DNA of 44,594 bases from Sphingomonadales bacterium (GTDB lineage Bacteria > Pseudomonadota > Alphaproteobacteria > Sphingomonadales > Sphingomonadaceae), in assembly GCA_006226685.1 (NCBI GenBank), contig SBGG01000049.1, positions 1 to 44,594 of the forward strand, given 5' to 3'. Below the pieces are notes generated by a model. It worked only from the letters and a program-made list of their open reading frames with translations. It did no database searches and had not been told where the DNA came from. Shown here one piece after another: positions 18,265 through 27,216 of the stretch (its first letter is position 1; every line of letters starts with the position of its first letter). A program made the position numbers and the translations under genes.

Positions 18265-18438
18265 GAAACGCTCTCCCAGCATAGTATCCCATCTATCCAG
18301 ATTTCGGATTCCATCCGACCTTCCCGATTCACTGGCAAAAAGCGTCGCGTCGGACCGCCGAACAAAAACCATGACAAAGGATTAAAGACCCCAACGGGAA
18401 GGCGCAATGCCCGAACACCGGAGAAAAGGACGGAATGA

Positions 18439-18963
18439 TCAGAAAGCGCGTTCCAGACGAGCAAGCAGATCCCGCGCGGGACCGGGCCCGGCGGTCGGTA
18501 ACGCCGCTTCGGCTCCATCCTGCAACACATGAGTCCGCGCGCGCACCATGCTTTCCTGAAGACGCCGGACCCTTTCATACAAGGCCTCGCTCCCTGTCAC
18601 CAGATCCCTGGCCGGAGGCGGCATGACCGCAAGCACATCCGCATCGGTGGAAGTTGCCTGCCCAAGCCGATAGCGCGTTTCATTCAGCGCCTCATCCGGT
18701 ATTTCTCCACGGCGCCACGCCTTCTGCGTCAACAGCCAGGCGATCACATGCATCAGGCGGGTCGTCACCTTCAAAGATTCGCAGGTAAAGGAAAGGCGCC
18801 CGATCACATCCAGCTCCTCCTTGTCCTGCAGCCCCTGCCTGTCAAAATAGGAACGCGCTTCATCGGCCATCACCATCGCCTCGACATAGAGATTATCGAC
18901 AAGGCGGGAAAACAACCCAGGATCAAGGGACTCGGCAGTTGACATGACAATGGCGTGACACAT
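18439..18963 (-). CDS. rcdA: DUF1465 / RcdA-like cell-cycle protein
   Basis: A 174-residue all-helical cytoplasmic protein of the DUF1465 family, whose founding member RcdA is an adaptor for ClpXP degradation of CtrA in Caulobacter. The diagnostic part is the central helix pair with CESLKVTTRLMHVIAWLL (about 61-78), followed by a basic helix KAWRRGEI and a YERVRRLQESM helix. The C-terminal tail is loosely conserved, as in RcdA. ATG 18963 has AAAGGG six bases upstream; an internal ATG at 18945 would give 168 residues and cannot be excluded. It lies on the same strand as tamA, 175 bases upstream of it. The adaptor function is inferred from the family. Confidence 0.83.
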   Translation of the reverse strand: MCHAIVMSTAESLDPGLFSRLVDNLYVEAMVMADEARSYFDRQGLQDKEELDVIGRLSFTCESLKVTTRLMHVIAWLLTQKAWRRGEIPDEALNETRYRLGQATSTDADVLAVMPPPARDLVTGSEALYERVRRLQESMVRARTHVLQDGAEAALPTAGPGPARDLLARLERAF

Positions 18964-19107
18964 CCCTCACCCTTTGTCAGCATTGCTTCGTGGTAAACGC
19001 CGCGCCGTGCCGCAGATGTCCCGTTCGGGAACGCTTATATTCTCCTGTCGCCCCGGAGGAGCGGCGCTGCCCTCCTCAACCGACGCACCCCTGTTCATGC
19101 GGCTTCT

Positions 19108-19305
19108 TCAGGCAATGATATCGGGAATCAGCGAATCCTCCAGCAATGCGATCTCATCGCGCAGCATCAGCTTCCGCTTCTTCAGCCGCGCCAGCTGAAG
19201 CTGGTCGGCGGTGCCGTTCTGGGCCAGCGCGGCAATCGCACTGTCGAGATCGCGATGCTCCTGCTTCAGCAACTCGACCCTGCGCATGATTTCTTCGGGA
19301 TTCAT
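19108..19305 (-). CDS. Small DUF465 (YdcH-family) protein
   Basis: A 65-residue coiled-coil protein. It has two predicted helices: one around VELLKQEHRDLDSAIAAL, and one around LARLKKRKLMLRDEIALLE, ending LIPDIIA. The LKKRKL.L.D.I segment is the DUF465 signature. Function is unknown. The chosen start (ATG 19305) leaves the family's usual N-terminus, MNPEEIMRRV, but lacks a clear ribosome-binding site. In-frame ATGs at 19323 and above could be used instead. It lies between rcdA (same strand) and a divergent second DUF465 gene. Confidence 0.8.
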   Translation of the reverse strand: MNPEEIMRRVELLKQEHRDLDSAIAALAQNGTADQLQLARLKKRKLMLRDEIALLEDSLIPDIIA

Positions 19306-19531
19306 GAGGGAGAGATAACCCATGTCCGCCATGCCGGTCCAGCGTGGAGTGACATTCCGCCGCTTTCCGCACGCCTTTCCCTGCCTGCATCCGGACACGC
19401 CGGAACGACCCGCCGCAAGCGGAACGCGTCACGTCGTAACAGTTGCCAAAACAAGCAAAACAGCAGGAGACATCAGCCCCATTTCATGCTCTACTGTTCC
19501 GTCCCGACACACTCGATCTACGGAGAATGTC

Positions 19532-19687
19532 ATGGAAAACAGCCACATTTCTGCACTTAAAGCGAAGCGCGACGCACTCAAGGCGAAGATTCGCCTCGAA
19601 CTGAGTCGTCCGATGCCGGACGCAGCTCGCCTAACGGAGATGAAAAAGCGGAAATTACGGCTGAAGGAAGCCCTGAACAACGCCTGA
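19532..19687 (+). CDS. Very small DUF465 (YdcH-family) protein
   Basis: A 51-residue protein starting MENSHISALKAKRDALKAK, with a second helix MKKRKLRLKEAL near the C-terminus. It is a shorter relative of the DUF465 protein encoded divergently at 19305. It is highly basic and probably forms a helical hairpin. ATG 19532 has GGAGA six bases upstream. The 226-bp divergent region between the two genes must hold both promoters, but no consensus boxes are clear. Function unknown. Confidence 0.82.
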   Translation: MENSHISALKAKRDALKAKIRLELSRPMPDAARLTEMKKRKLRLKEALNNA

Positions 19688-20006
19688 GATACAGGCTGAC
19701 CGGGTATTATACGCAAGTTGATTGCGAGATAACGTATCGGCGTCTGCACGATCCCAAAGTTCGTGCGAGGCGTCGGTCGTTCCCGGCCGGTTTAGATTTT
19801 CGAAACGATCAAAACGGGCGACTTGCCTGACACGGGCAGCCTGCTACCGGACGTGTTGTTACGCATGGCAAAATAATATCCGGACCTGGCGGCGACTGCG
19901 GTCGGACGGGCGACTGCGGTCGGACGGTGGACCGTGCGAACTGTTGCTCCGTTCCGGAAACGAGCCTCCGGAGCACCTGTCATGCCCCGGCACAGCCCGC
20001 TGCAAC
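19688..20006. other. Intergenic gap with an 18-bp tandem duplication
   Basis: 319 bp between the DUF465 gene and the end of dksA. I see no tRNA fold and no open frame with protein-like content. The only clear structure is the tandem duplication at 19892-19927. No T-rich terminator is visible for either convergent gene. Confidence 0.55.
19892..19927. repeat. Two perfect 18-bp tandem copies
   Basis: GCGACTGCGGTCGGACGG occurs at 19892-19909 and again, directly adjoining, at 19910-19927. It lies just downstream of dksA on its 3' side. It is probably a recent duplication by slippage. Confidence 0.9.
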
Positions 20007-20420
20007 TCAATCGTCGCGAGACACTTTTTCCTGACGCTCATGCCGTTCCTGAGCCTCGAGCGTCATGGTCGCGATCGGTCGGGCTTCGAGGCGTCCGAGC
20101 GAAATCGGCTCTCCGGTTACCTCGCAATAGCCATATTCGCCCTCGTCGATGCGGCGCAGGGCCGCGTCGATCTTAGAGATCAGCTTGCGCTGGCGATCGC
20201 GAGTGCGCAGCTCGATCGACCAGTCCGTTTCACTGGAGGCGCGGTCGTTCATATCCGGTTCCCGCAGCGGCTCGTTCTGCAACACCGCCAGCGTTCCCTC
20301 GGCCTCAGCCAATATTTCCTTTTTCCAATCCAGCAACCGTCGCCGGAAATATTCGAGCTGCAGGGGGTTCATGAACTCTTCATCGGGGGAAGGGCGATAT
20401 CCATCGGGCAGGCTCGTCAT
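20007..20420 (-). CDS. dksA: RNA polymerase-binding transcription factor DksA (zinc-finger variant)
   Basis: A 137-residue DksA/TraR-type protein that binds the RNA polymerase secondary channel and, with ppGpp, alters promoter output in the stringent response. The coiled-coil hairpin spans roughly 20-95, with the [18 protein letters not shown] run at its core. The tip retains acidic Asp residues. The zinc-finger region reads [19 protein letters not shown], then [13 protein letters not shown]. Only the first of the four canonical cysteines is present. This variant is usual in alphaproteobacterial DksA. ATG 20420 has GGAG five bases upstream; the longer frame reaching 20744 runs through non-coding leader. 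Divergent from serS. Confidence 0.93.
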   Translation of the reverse strand: MTSLPDGYRPSPDEEFMNPLQLEYFRRRLLDWKKEILAEAEGTLAVLQNEPLREPDMNDRASSETDWSIELRTRDRQRKLISKIDAALRRIDEGEYGYCEVTGEPISLGRLEARPIATMTLEAQERHERQEKVSRDD

Positions 20421-20870
20421 GACTTCTCCGAAATCACTAACTGGGCTGCACGACCGACCATCCAACCCTTTCGGAAAAGGGCTACGAATCCAACTCCAAT
20501 GGTCTGTCGTACATTGTTGGACGCGCCTATAGCCATGCCGCCGTCCGTGCACAAGCGGGCAAGGCGTGCACAAGGCAATGAATCGCAGAAAGCGGATCGA
20601 TCCCCATGCTGCAAGGATGAGAAAAGCCTCCGGGCCAGCTCCGATCGTGCTGACCGCCGCCATCGCCTCACCGGACGGACGAAAAACGGCCGAGCAGGCC
20701 TGCCTCGCGAGACGGAAGACTTCCCGCCGAGCGATCTCCGCCACCGGCGCTGGCCTTTATCCGGCCGTGCGATCATTCCTCTTTCGCCCTGCCAAGCCTT
20801 GCACCAGCCTCCCCCGAACGGCATAGGGCTGCTTGACAGTTTTTGGAGCCAAGGAACCGGACCGCATCCC
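20421..20870 (+). other. 450-bp divergent region and serS leader
   Basis: This holds the promoters for dksA and serS. A TTGACA at 20833-20838 lies close to serS but has no -10 box at normal spacing. An Arg/Ala-rich plus-strand frame (20566-20826) has no recognisable features and is probably not coding. No tRNA-like or T-box-like structure was seen. Confidence 0.5.
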
Positions 20871-22154
20871 ATGCACGATATTCGCTTCATCCGAGAAAAC
20901 CCGCAAGCGTTCGATGCCGGGCTTGCCCGGCGCGGGCTGGAACCGCTTTCCGCCAAAATTCTGGAACTTGACAGTGCAAAGCGCGCTGTAGCGACCGAAC
21001 TGCAACAAAGCCTTGCCCGCCGCAACGAAGCGAGCAAGGCAATCGGTCAGGCCATGGCGCAAAAGGATATGGAAAAGGCCGAAGCCCTGAAGGCCGAGGT
21101 CGCCACGCTGAAAGACAGCCTGTCCGCGCTCGAGGAAAAGGACCGTGAAGCAGGCGCCACGCTCGACGCGATGCTCGCCGCCATCCCCAACCTGCCTGCC
21201 GACGACGTGCCCGAAGGGCCGGATGAAAGTGCCAATGTCGAGGTTTCCCGCTGGGGTACCCCGCGCAGCTTCGATTTCGAACCGAAGGACCATGCCGATT
21301 TCGGCCCCGCGCTCGGCCTGGATTTCGAGGCGGCCGCGACGATGTCGGGCGCGCGTTTCGCGGCGTTGCGCGGCGGCATGGCGCGGCTTCATCGCGCGCT
21401 TGCCCAATATATGCTGAATACCCAGACCGGCGTGAACGGCCATGAAGAAGTGAACCCGCCCCTGCTGGTGCGCGATCAGGCTCTGTTTGGCACCAGCCAG
21501 CTTCCCAAATTCGCCGAGGACCTGTTCCAGACCACCGACGGACGCTGGCTGATCCCGACCGCAGAGGTTTCGCTTACCAATCTGGTGCGCGAACAGATTG
21601 TACCGGATGACAACCTGCCGCTGCGTTTCACCGCGCTGACCCCCTGCTTCCGTTCGGAGGCCGGTTCGGCCGGACGCGATACCCGCGGTTTCATCCGCCA
21701 GCATCAGTTCGAAAAGGTCGAACTCGTCACCATCTGCCGCCCGGAAGAAAGCGAAGCCGAGCATCAGCGCATGGTGAAATGCGCGGAGGGCATATTGGAG
21801 GCACTGGTCCTGCCCTATCGCAAGATCACGCTCTGCACTGGGGACATTGGTTTCGGCGCACGCAAGACATGGGATCTGGAAGTCTGGCTGCCCAGTCAGA
21901 ACAGCTATCGCGAGATCAGCTCCGTTTCCAATTGCGGCGATTTTCAGGCCCGGCGCATGAATGCCCGCTACAAGCCGGAGGGCGAAAAAAACACCCGCTT
22001 CCTTCACACGCTCAACGGCTCGGGCCTCGCGGTCGGGCGCACGCTGGTCGCGGTGCTGGAAAATTATCAGAATGCGGATGGTAGCGTGGACATTCCCGAG
22101 GTTCTGCACCCCTATATGGGCGGCCTGACCCGGCTGGAACCCAGGAATAGCTGA
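20871..22154 (+). CDS. serS: Seryl-tRNA synthetase
   Basis: A 427-residue class II aminoacyl-tRNA synthetase that charges tRNA-Ser (and tRNA-Sec). The N-terminal coiled-coil arm, about 30-105, is rich in Lys/Glu/Ala. Motif 2 is visible as [17 protein letters not shown] with QFEKVEL, and motif 3 as [35 protein letters not shown] is the seryl pocket. The true start is [15 protein letters not shown] at ATG 20871; the reading frame is open far upstream, but that region is non-coding and antisense to dksA. The stop overlaps the surE start by one base (TGATG). Confidence 0.98.
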   Translation: MHDIRFIRENPQAFDAGLARRGLEPLSAKILELDSAKRAVATELQQSLARRNEASKAIGQAMAQKDMEKAEALKAEVATLKDSLSALEEKDREAGATLDAMLAAIPNLPADDVPEGPDESANVEVSRWGTPRSFDFEPKDHADFGPALGLDFEAAATMSGARFAALRGGMARLHRALAQYMLNTQTGVNGHEEVNPPLLVRDQALFGTSQLPKFAEDLFQTTDGRWLIPTAEVSLTNLVREQIVPDDNLPLRFTALTPCFRSEAGSAGRDTRGFIRQHQFEKVELVTICRPEESEAEHQRMVKCAEGILEALVLPYRKITLCTGDIGFGARKTWDLEVWLPSQNSYREISSVSNCGDFQARRMNARYKPEGEKNTRFLHTLNGSGLAVGRTLVAVLENYQNADGSVDIPEVLHPYMGGLTRLEPRNS

Positions 22155-22915
22155 TGCGCATTCTGCTCACCAATGATGACGGCGTGAACGCCCCCGGTCT
22201 CAGGGTATTGGAAGCCATCGCCCGCACCCTGTCCGATGACATCTGGATCGTTGCACCTTCGGAGGAACAATCCGGCGCGGGCCACAGCCTCACCCTCACC
22301 CGCCCGCTGCGCATCCGCAAGCATGGCGAAAAACATTACAGCATCACCGGCACGCCGACTGACGCTGTGATGATGGCGATCAGCCATCTGATGAAGGATT
22401 GCCCGCCCGACCTCGTTCTTTCCGGCGTCAACCGCGGTGCCAACCTCGCCGAACATGTTACCTATAGCGGCACGGTTTCGGCGGCGATGGAAGGCGCGAT
22501 CTCCGGCATTCGCTCGATCGCGCTGAGTCAGGTCTATGCCCGCGAAGGCGCCGGCAACAGCGTGCCCTTTACCTGCGCGGAAGCATGGGGCGAAAAGGTG
22601 CTGCGCCCGCTGCTCGCCCTGCCCCATGATCCGCATATGCTGGTCAACATCAACTTTCCGGCCATCGCGCCGGAGGACGTGAAAGGCATCCGGGTCGCCC
22701 GCCAGGGGTTTCACGAGGCGGGTTATACCAAGGCGATAGAGGGCACCGACCCGCGCGGTTTCCGCTATTACTGGTTCAGCATGGGCACCAGCAGCCAGGG
22801 TACCGAAGGCAGCGACATCAAGGCGATCCGCGATGGCTATATTTCGGTTACGCCGCTCCATTTCGACCTGACCCATGAGGCGTCGATGGCGACGCTGACC
22901 GAAGCCTTCGGTTAG
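22154..22915 (+). CDS. surE: 5'/3'-nucleotidase SurE
   Basis: A 253-residue SurE-family metal-dependent nucleotidase (nucleoside monophosphate phosphatase, also acting on short polyphosphate). It begins [15 protein letters not shown], with metal-binding Asp8 and Asp9. It also has the EEQSGAGHSLTL loop (Ser metal ligand) and SGVNRGANLAEHVTYSGTV (Asn ligand). Length and motifs are complete. Its ATG overlaps the serS stop, and the potassium-channel gene begins six bases after it, so the three are probably one operon. Confidence 0.97.
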   Translation: MRILLTNDDGVNAPGLRVLEAIARTLSDDIWIVAPSEEQSGAGHSLTLTRPLRIRKHGEKHYSITGTPTDAVMMAISHLMKDCPPDLVLSGVNRGANLAEHVTYSGTVSAAMEGAISGIRSIALSQVYAREGAGNSVPFTCAEAWGEKVLRPLLALPHDPHMLVNINFPAIAPEDVKGIRVARQGFHEAGYTKAIEGTDPRGFRYYWFSMGTSSQGTEGSDIKAIRDGYISVTPLHFDLTHEASMATLTEAFG

Positions 22916-22920
22916 GCCCC

Positions 22921-23964
22921 ATGCGCATCCGCGAACCCCGGCGAGAGGATCTGTCGCATTTTCTGCGCCGGCGTTCAGCGATCCCGATCTGGGCGGACCT
23001 TGCCTGGCGTATCCTGCTCATCGTCGCGCTAGTCGGGCTGGTCCTCCTCGTCCACTGGCTCCATCGCGACGGCCTGCACGACAATCTCGACAATCATATC
23101 AGCTTCATCGATGTTCTCTATTTCACCACGGTCACGGTAACGACCGTCGGCTATGGCGATATCGTGCCGGTCAGCCCCGAGGCCCGGCTGTTCGAAACCT
23201 TCATCGTCACGCCGATCCGGCTTTTCGTCTGGCTGATCTTTCTCGGTACGGCCTATAGTTTCTTTCTGCGCAATTCGCTTTACAGGTGGCGCATGTCCCG
23301 CATTCAAAAATCCCTTCAGGATCATATCGTCATCGTCGGCTTCGGCGTGAGCGGTAGCGAAGCCGTGAACGAAATGATCGCACGCGGCACCGATCCAGCG
23401 CAAATGGTGGTGATCGACCCGTCGGAAGCCCGGCTGGCACAGGCCGAAACTCTGGGCTGCAACATATTGCGTGGCGACGCGACGCGCGACAAGACGCTGG
23501 CGGACGTGCGCATCGCCAATGCCGCCGCGATGCTGGTGTCGGCCGGGCGGGACGATACCTCGATCCTGATCACCCTGACCGCACGACACCTCGCCCCCCA
23601 TATACCGATCAGCATCGTCGTGCGTAACGAAGACAATGAACTGCTGGCGCGGCAGGCAGGCGCAACCACCGTCATCAACCCGGTCAGCTTCACCGGCCTG
23701 TTGCTGGCGGGCAGCGAATCAGGACCGCATATCGCCGATTATATTGCCGACCTTGCCTCCTCGGCAGGTCGGGTCCGGCTGAGCGAGCGGCTGGTGACGA
23801 CAGAAGAGGTCGGCCACCCGCTTTCGGCAATCACGACCGGCCTCGGCGTTCGCATTTATCGCGCCGGGAAACCGATCAGCTTCGTGGAAGAAGCCGCGAA
23901 GACGCTAAAAACCGGGGATATCATCATAGAGATAATTCCCCAGCATATGAACGATCAGGCCTGA
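22921..23964 (+). CDS. Two-TM potassium channel with RCK/TrkA-N domain
   Basis: A 347-residue membrane protein of the two-TM-plus-RCK type. TM1 is at about 29-47. The pore helix leads into the selectivity filter TTVGYGD (74-80), and TM2 is at about 94-115. A cytosolic RCK (TrkA-N) domain begins near 134 with the Rossmann motif HIVIVGFGVSGSEA, and an acidic VVIDPSE follows at the end of strand 2. The C-terminal 80 residues may be a TrkA-C-like half. It should form a tetrameric K+ channel gated by a nucleotide or cation. The ligand cannot be read from sequence. It closely follows surE, suggesting co-expression. Confidence 0.93.
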   Translation: MRIREPRREDLSHFLRRRSAIPIWADLAWRILLIVALVGLVLLVHWLHRDGLHDNLDNHISFIDVLYFTTVTVTTVGYGDIVPVSPEARLFETFIVTPIRLFVWLIFLGTAYSFFLRNSLYRWRMSRIQKSLQDHIVIVGFGVSGSEAVNEMIARGTDPAQMVVIDPSEARLAQAETLGCNILRGDATRDKTLADVRIANAAAMLVSAGRDDTSILITLTARHLAPHIPISIVVRNEDNELLARQAGATTVINPVSFTGLLLAGSESGPHIADYIADLASSAGRVRLSERLVTTEEVGHPLSAITTGLGVRIYRAGKPISFVEEAAKTLKTGDIIIEIIPQHMNDQA

Positions 23965-24401
23965 GACCGGTCGGCATTCCGCTTCAGCCGCCTGTGATCG
24001 CGGCTCTTACGACCTGCGAAGGGCAACTTTTGGCAGTTCCGGCAGCACCCGATCTTCAGAGCATTTTCAAGTCGAGTGGGATGACCTGACGGCTTCGAAA
24101 ATACGGAAAGCAAAGAATGATCCGGTTCAATTCACTCGAATCATGCCCTGAAGCGGACCAGCCCTCCCTCCCCCGACCGCCCCGTACCCAGCCTCTCTTT
24201 GGATAAGAACAGCGCTCCCCGGCAAAGGGAGGGGGCTGCAACATACGGCAATATAGTATCACTGTGTACGCCCTCGTAACATTACACATATCATTGTAAT
24301 TCCATGAAAATTTCTATTAGTGAAACGAAGCTGTTCATCTTCCCGCCATTTGGGAAAGCGCAATAAGGGCTCCGACATCATCACAGGATAAGGAGTTCCC
24401 C
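23965..24401. other. 437-bp intergenic region with a palindromic element
   Basis: No gene is visible. The left part holds the inverted-repeat element at 24054-24153. The right part (about 24240-24370) is notably AT-rich and probably carries the promoter of the BA14K gene, but no clean -35/-10 pair stood out. Confidence 0.6.
24054..24153. repeat. Palindromic intergenic repeat element (about 100 bp)
   Basis: The left arm (24054-24078) starts CTTCAGAGCAT and ends TCGAGTG. The right arm (24133-24153) is its imperfect complement, CACTCGA then ATGCCCTGAAG. The GAGCATTTTCAAG start, internal GTGGGAT and the later CGAAAATACGG resemble a palindromic repeat that I recall as common between genes in alphaproteobacteria. 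It lies between the K+ channel and BA14K genes. Copy number in this genome is unknown. Confidence 0.6.
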
Positions 24402-24764
24402 ATGAAAAAGATCGTCACCACTTTCCTAGCGACCGCCCTAGCGACCGCATCGCTTGCCGGAACCGCACAGGCACAGGCCGGCCATTCGTCACAGACCGCA
24501 CCTGCCAAACAGACCCAGACCATTCGCCACGAGACGCAGCAGCAAAAACAGCATCAGCAGGAGATGCAGCAAACCTCGAAAAAGCCTGTCACCAAGCAGG
24601 CAAGCCCTTCCCGCTATCCGGCGCCGCCCAAGCATTGGGGCAAGAAATCGAACCAGGAATGGCAACGCCACGTCGATCGCTGCCGCGCGAAATATCGCAG
24701 CTATAATCCGAAGACCGACCGCTTTGTCCCCCGCCACGGCCAGACTGCGATCTGCCGCCTGTAA
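24402..24764 (+). CDS. Small exported BA14K-like protein
   Basis: A 120-residue secreted protein. The signal peptide is 1-24, ending AQA before QAGH. A Gln/His/Thr/Lys-rich linker (30-70) follows. The C-terminal segment (about 84-120), WQRHVDRCRAKYRSYNP then a C-R-L end, matches the short BA14K repeat found in Brucella BA14K and many alphaproteobacterial periplasmic proteins. Two cysteines (in DRCRAKY and ICRL) could pair. The gene has a clear AAGGAG six bases before ATG 24402. Function is unknown; the Brucella protein is reported as immunoreactive and lectin-like. Confidence 0.8.
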   Translation: MKKIVTTFLATALATASLAGTAQAQAGHSSQTAPAKQTQTIRHETQQQKQHQQEMQQTSKKPVTKQASPSRYPAPPKHWGKKSNQEWQRHVDRCRAKYRSYNPKTDRFVPRHGQTAICRL

Positions 24765-24857
24765 CCCCCGATCGGGGCGCCGCCGAGAGCACGGTGCCCC
24801 CGTCGCCATCACGCCGCGTGACATTGGGCGCACAACCGACTATGGCGCGCGTCCATC

Positions 24858-26243
24858 ATGGCAACGAAATTCCCCCCCGCGCCTAAGGTCGGCATGGTAT
24901 CGCTCGGCTGTCCCAAGGCATTGGTCGACAGCGAACGCATCCTGACCAAGCTGCGTTCCGACGGCTATCAGATGTCGCCCGACTATGCGGGTGCGGACGT
25001 CGTGCTCGTCAACACCTGCGGCTTTCTCGACAGTGCGAAAGAAGAAAGCCTTGAGGCCATCGGCGAAGCAATCGCCGAAAATGGCCGCGTCATCGTCACC
25101 GGTTGCATGGGCAATGAGGCAGAGCTGATCCGCCAGCGCTTTCCGCAGGTCCTCGCCGTTACCGGCGCGCATCAATATGAGGATGTGGTGAACGCGGTGC
25201 ATGAGGCCTCGCCGCCCGTGCCGAACGCCTTTGTCGATCTGGTGCCAGAGGGCGGGTTGAAGCTCACGCCCCGCCATTACAGCTATTTGAAGATTTCCGA
25301 AGGCTGCAACCATCGCTGCGCCTTCTGCATCATCCCCAGCCTGCGCGGCGATCTGGTATCGCGGCGCATCGACGCGGTGCTGCGCGAGGCGGAAAAGCTG
25401 GTACAGGCGGGCACGAGGGAGTTGCTCGTCATCAGTCAGGACACATCGGCCTATGGGGTCGATGTGCGCCATGAGGAGCGCCAGTGGAAGGACCATGCCG
25501 TCCGCACCCACATGACCGACCTCGCCCGCGAACTGGGCAATCTCGGCACGCCGGAAAACCCGGTATGGGTACGCCTCCATTATGTCTATCCCTATCCCCA
25601 TGTGGATCAGGTCATCCCGCTGATGGCCGAAGGGAAGATCACCCCCTATCTCGATATTCCCTTCCAGCATGCGAGCCCCAAAGTGCTGTCGGCGATGAAA
25701 CGCCCGGCCAATGAGGCAAAGGTACTGGAACGCATCCGGAACTGGCGCGAGATCTGCCCGGACATCGCGATCCGCTCGTCCTTCGTCGTCGGCTTCCCCG
25801 GCGAGACGGAGGAGGATTTCCGCTATCTGCTCGACTGGCTGGACGAGGCGCAACTCGATCGCGTCGGCGCCTTCCGCTTCGAACCGGTCGAAGGCGCGGC
25901 GGCCAACGCCCTGCCCGATCCGGTGCCCGAAGAGGTAAAGGAAGAGCGGTATCAGCGCATCATGGAAAAAACCGCCGCCATCTCCGCCGCGAAACTGCAG
26001 GCGAAGACCGGACGCACCCTGCCGGTCATCATCGACGAGGTGGGTGAAGCGGACGAGGACGGCAGCATCGGCGCCACCGCCCGATCACAGGCCGATGCGC
26101 CGGAAATCGACGGCAATGTATTCCTGCGCGACGTGCAGCAGGGCTATCCCGCCCTTAAGCCCGGCGACATCATCGCTGTCGCCATCGAAGACGCCGACGA
26201 ACATGATCTTTACGGCGTTCCGGTACCGAACCAGCCGCGATAG
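24858..26243 (+). CDS. rimO: Ribosomal protein S12 methylthiotransferase RimO
   Basis: A 461-residue radical-SAM methylthiotransferase that modifies an aspartate of ribosomal protein S12. The N-terminal UPF0004 domain holds one iron-sulfur cluster through Cys18, Cys54 and Cys83 ([21 protein letters not shown]). The radical-SAM CxxxCxxC is Cys150/154/157 in GCNHRCAFC. The C-terminal TRAM domain starts near 375. [19 protein letters not shown] is typical of RimO rather than MiaB. ATG 24858 lacks a strong ribosome-binding site, but the start matches the family. Its 3' end overlaps the convergent lipoprotein gene by 34 bp. Confidence 0.97.
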   Translation: MATKFPPAPKVGMVSLGCPKALVDSERILTKLRSDGYQMSPDYAGADVVLVNTCGFLDSAKEESLEAIGEAIAENGRVIVTGCMGNEAELIRQRFPQVLAVTGAHQYEDVVNAVHEASPPVPNAFVDLVPEGGLKLTPRHYSYLKISEGCNHRCAFCIIPSLRGDLVSRRIDAVLREAEKLVQAGTRELLVISQDTSAYGVDVRHEERQWKDHAVRTHMTDLARELGNLGTPENPVWVRLHYVYPYPHVDQVIPLMAEGKITPYLDIPFQHASPKVLSAMKRPANEAKVLERIRNWREICPDIAIRSSFVVGFPGETEEDFRYLLDWLDEAQLDRVGAFRFEPVEGAAANALPDPVPEEVKEERYQRIMEKTAAISAAKLQAKTGRTLPVIIDEVGEADEDGSIGATARSQADAPEIDGNVFLRDVQQGYPALKPGDIIAVAIEDADEHDLYGVPVPNQPR

Positions 26244-27043
26244 GCCGGTTTCACCGCGTCCATCATCGCGGGCGTCATCGGCAGGTCGATCTGGTAGCTA
26301 CCCTCGACATAGGGACCGGCCTCATAAGGGCCGATCACCACGCGCACCGCGTCGAGCGTCCTTCCTCCCCGTGCAACAGGCAGGACCTGCTGACGCGTCA
26401 TATCGACGCAACGGTTGAACTCGGGAATCCCCCCGGTCGCATCGGGATCGACCGGTTCCCCGCGTTTTTCCTCGCGCTGCCGGTCAAGCTCCTTGCAAAA
26501 GGCATCGCGTGTCACGCCCGCCAGCCTCGGCACATCAAGAATATCGCCGGTCGCGAGCCGCCGCTGCGCCCCACGATCCCAGATCAGCGAGACGGTAAAA
26601 GGCATCCCATGGGCTCCGCCGGTGAAGCTATACCCTTCCCCCTGCATCACCAGTACCGATGGGGTATCGGCAACAGACTGCCAGCTCTGCTGATAGCTAT
26701 AGCTGTGAAAGGGATAATCGCCCTTCCCGGCCGCAACACGCCCTTCCTCCGCTTCGTCATGGGCCTGACGATAATATGTTTCGGCTTGAGATCGCAGCCA
26801 TGCATCGAGCGGCGCAACATCATGCGCAGCGGCAGGCCAGCTATAGGAAAATTCCAACGCCCCGTCCTTGCGCTCGATCCTCACCCCTTCTGCGGGCGCG
26901 GGCGGCTTTGGCGGGACCGGGGACGCGAGCGCCCCATTCGCCATATCCGCTTCTACCCCTTCCGGCGTGGCGGTTTCATGATGGGGCTCGGCAGCACAGG
27001 CGGCAAGGAGCGCCAACATCGGCCCGGCAATCATGATTCTCAT
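26210..27043 (-). CDS. Lipoprotein with DUF4163/DUF3298-type domains
   Basis: A 277-residue lipoprotein. Its signal peptide is short, [12 protein letters not shown], with lipobox Cys16. A Pro/Ala-rich linker is followed by a domain from about 55 onward with FSYSWP, the HSYSYQQSW segment and [14 protein letters not shown]. This pattern belongs to the DUF4163 plus DUF3298 architecture (also seen in RsiV and PdaC-type proteins, where the fold binds peptidoglycan or lysozyme). A lysozyme-binding role here would be only an inference. ATG 27043 has GAGGAA five bases upstream; the ATG at 27055 has no such site. Its end overlaps rimO tail to tail. It is divergent from the aminopeptidase gene. Confidence 0.8.
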   Translation of the reverse strand: MRIMIAGPMLALLAACAAEPHHETATPEGVEADMANGALASPVPPKPPAPAEGVRIERKDGALEFSYSWPAAAHDVAPLDAWLRSQAETYYRQAHDEAEEGRVAAGKGDYPFHSYSYQQSWQSVADTPSVLVMQGEGYSFTGGAHGMPFTVSLIWDRGAQRRLATGDILDVPRLAGVTRDAFCKELDRQREEKRGEPVDPDATGGIPEFNRCVDMTRQQVLPVARGGRTLDAVRVVIGPYEAGPYVEGSYQIDLPMTPAMMDAVKPAYRGWFGTGTP

Positions 27044-27216
27044 CGCATTCCTCATATTTCCACGAACGGCTGCCCGCTCCTGTTCAGCCGCCCTCTTGTT
27101 CTTCTTCCAATCGGAACCCGGCCATTGTCCCCGCCTCCTTCCCCTTGTTCAAGCGGAATTTCTTCCCTTGCGAGAAGGCCTTTGCCCAGCCCGGGGCTTT
27201 GCCTTAAGGGAAAGTC

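Noticed and set aside
19722..20870. Upstream extension of serS
   Set aside because: The frame is open by chance through the leader and antisense to dksA. SerS begins at [11 protein letters not shown].
20757..22109. 450-residue minus-strand frame across serS
   Set aside because: Antisense shadow of seryl-tRNA synthetase.
23965..24401. tRNA or other structured RNA in the channel/BA14K gap
   Set aside because: GGTTCAATTC looked like a T-loop, but there is no acceptor stem or anticodon arm. It belongs to the palindromic element.
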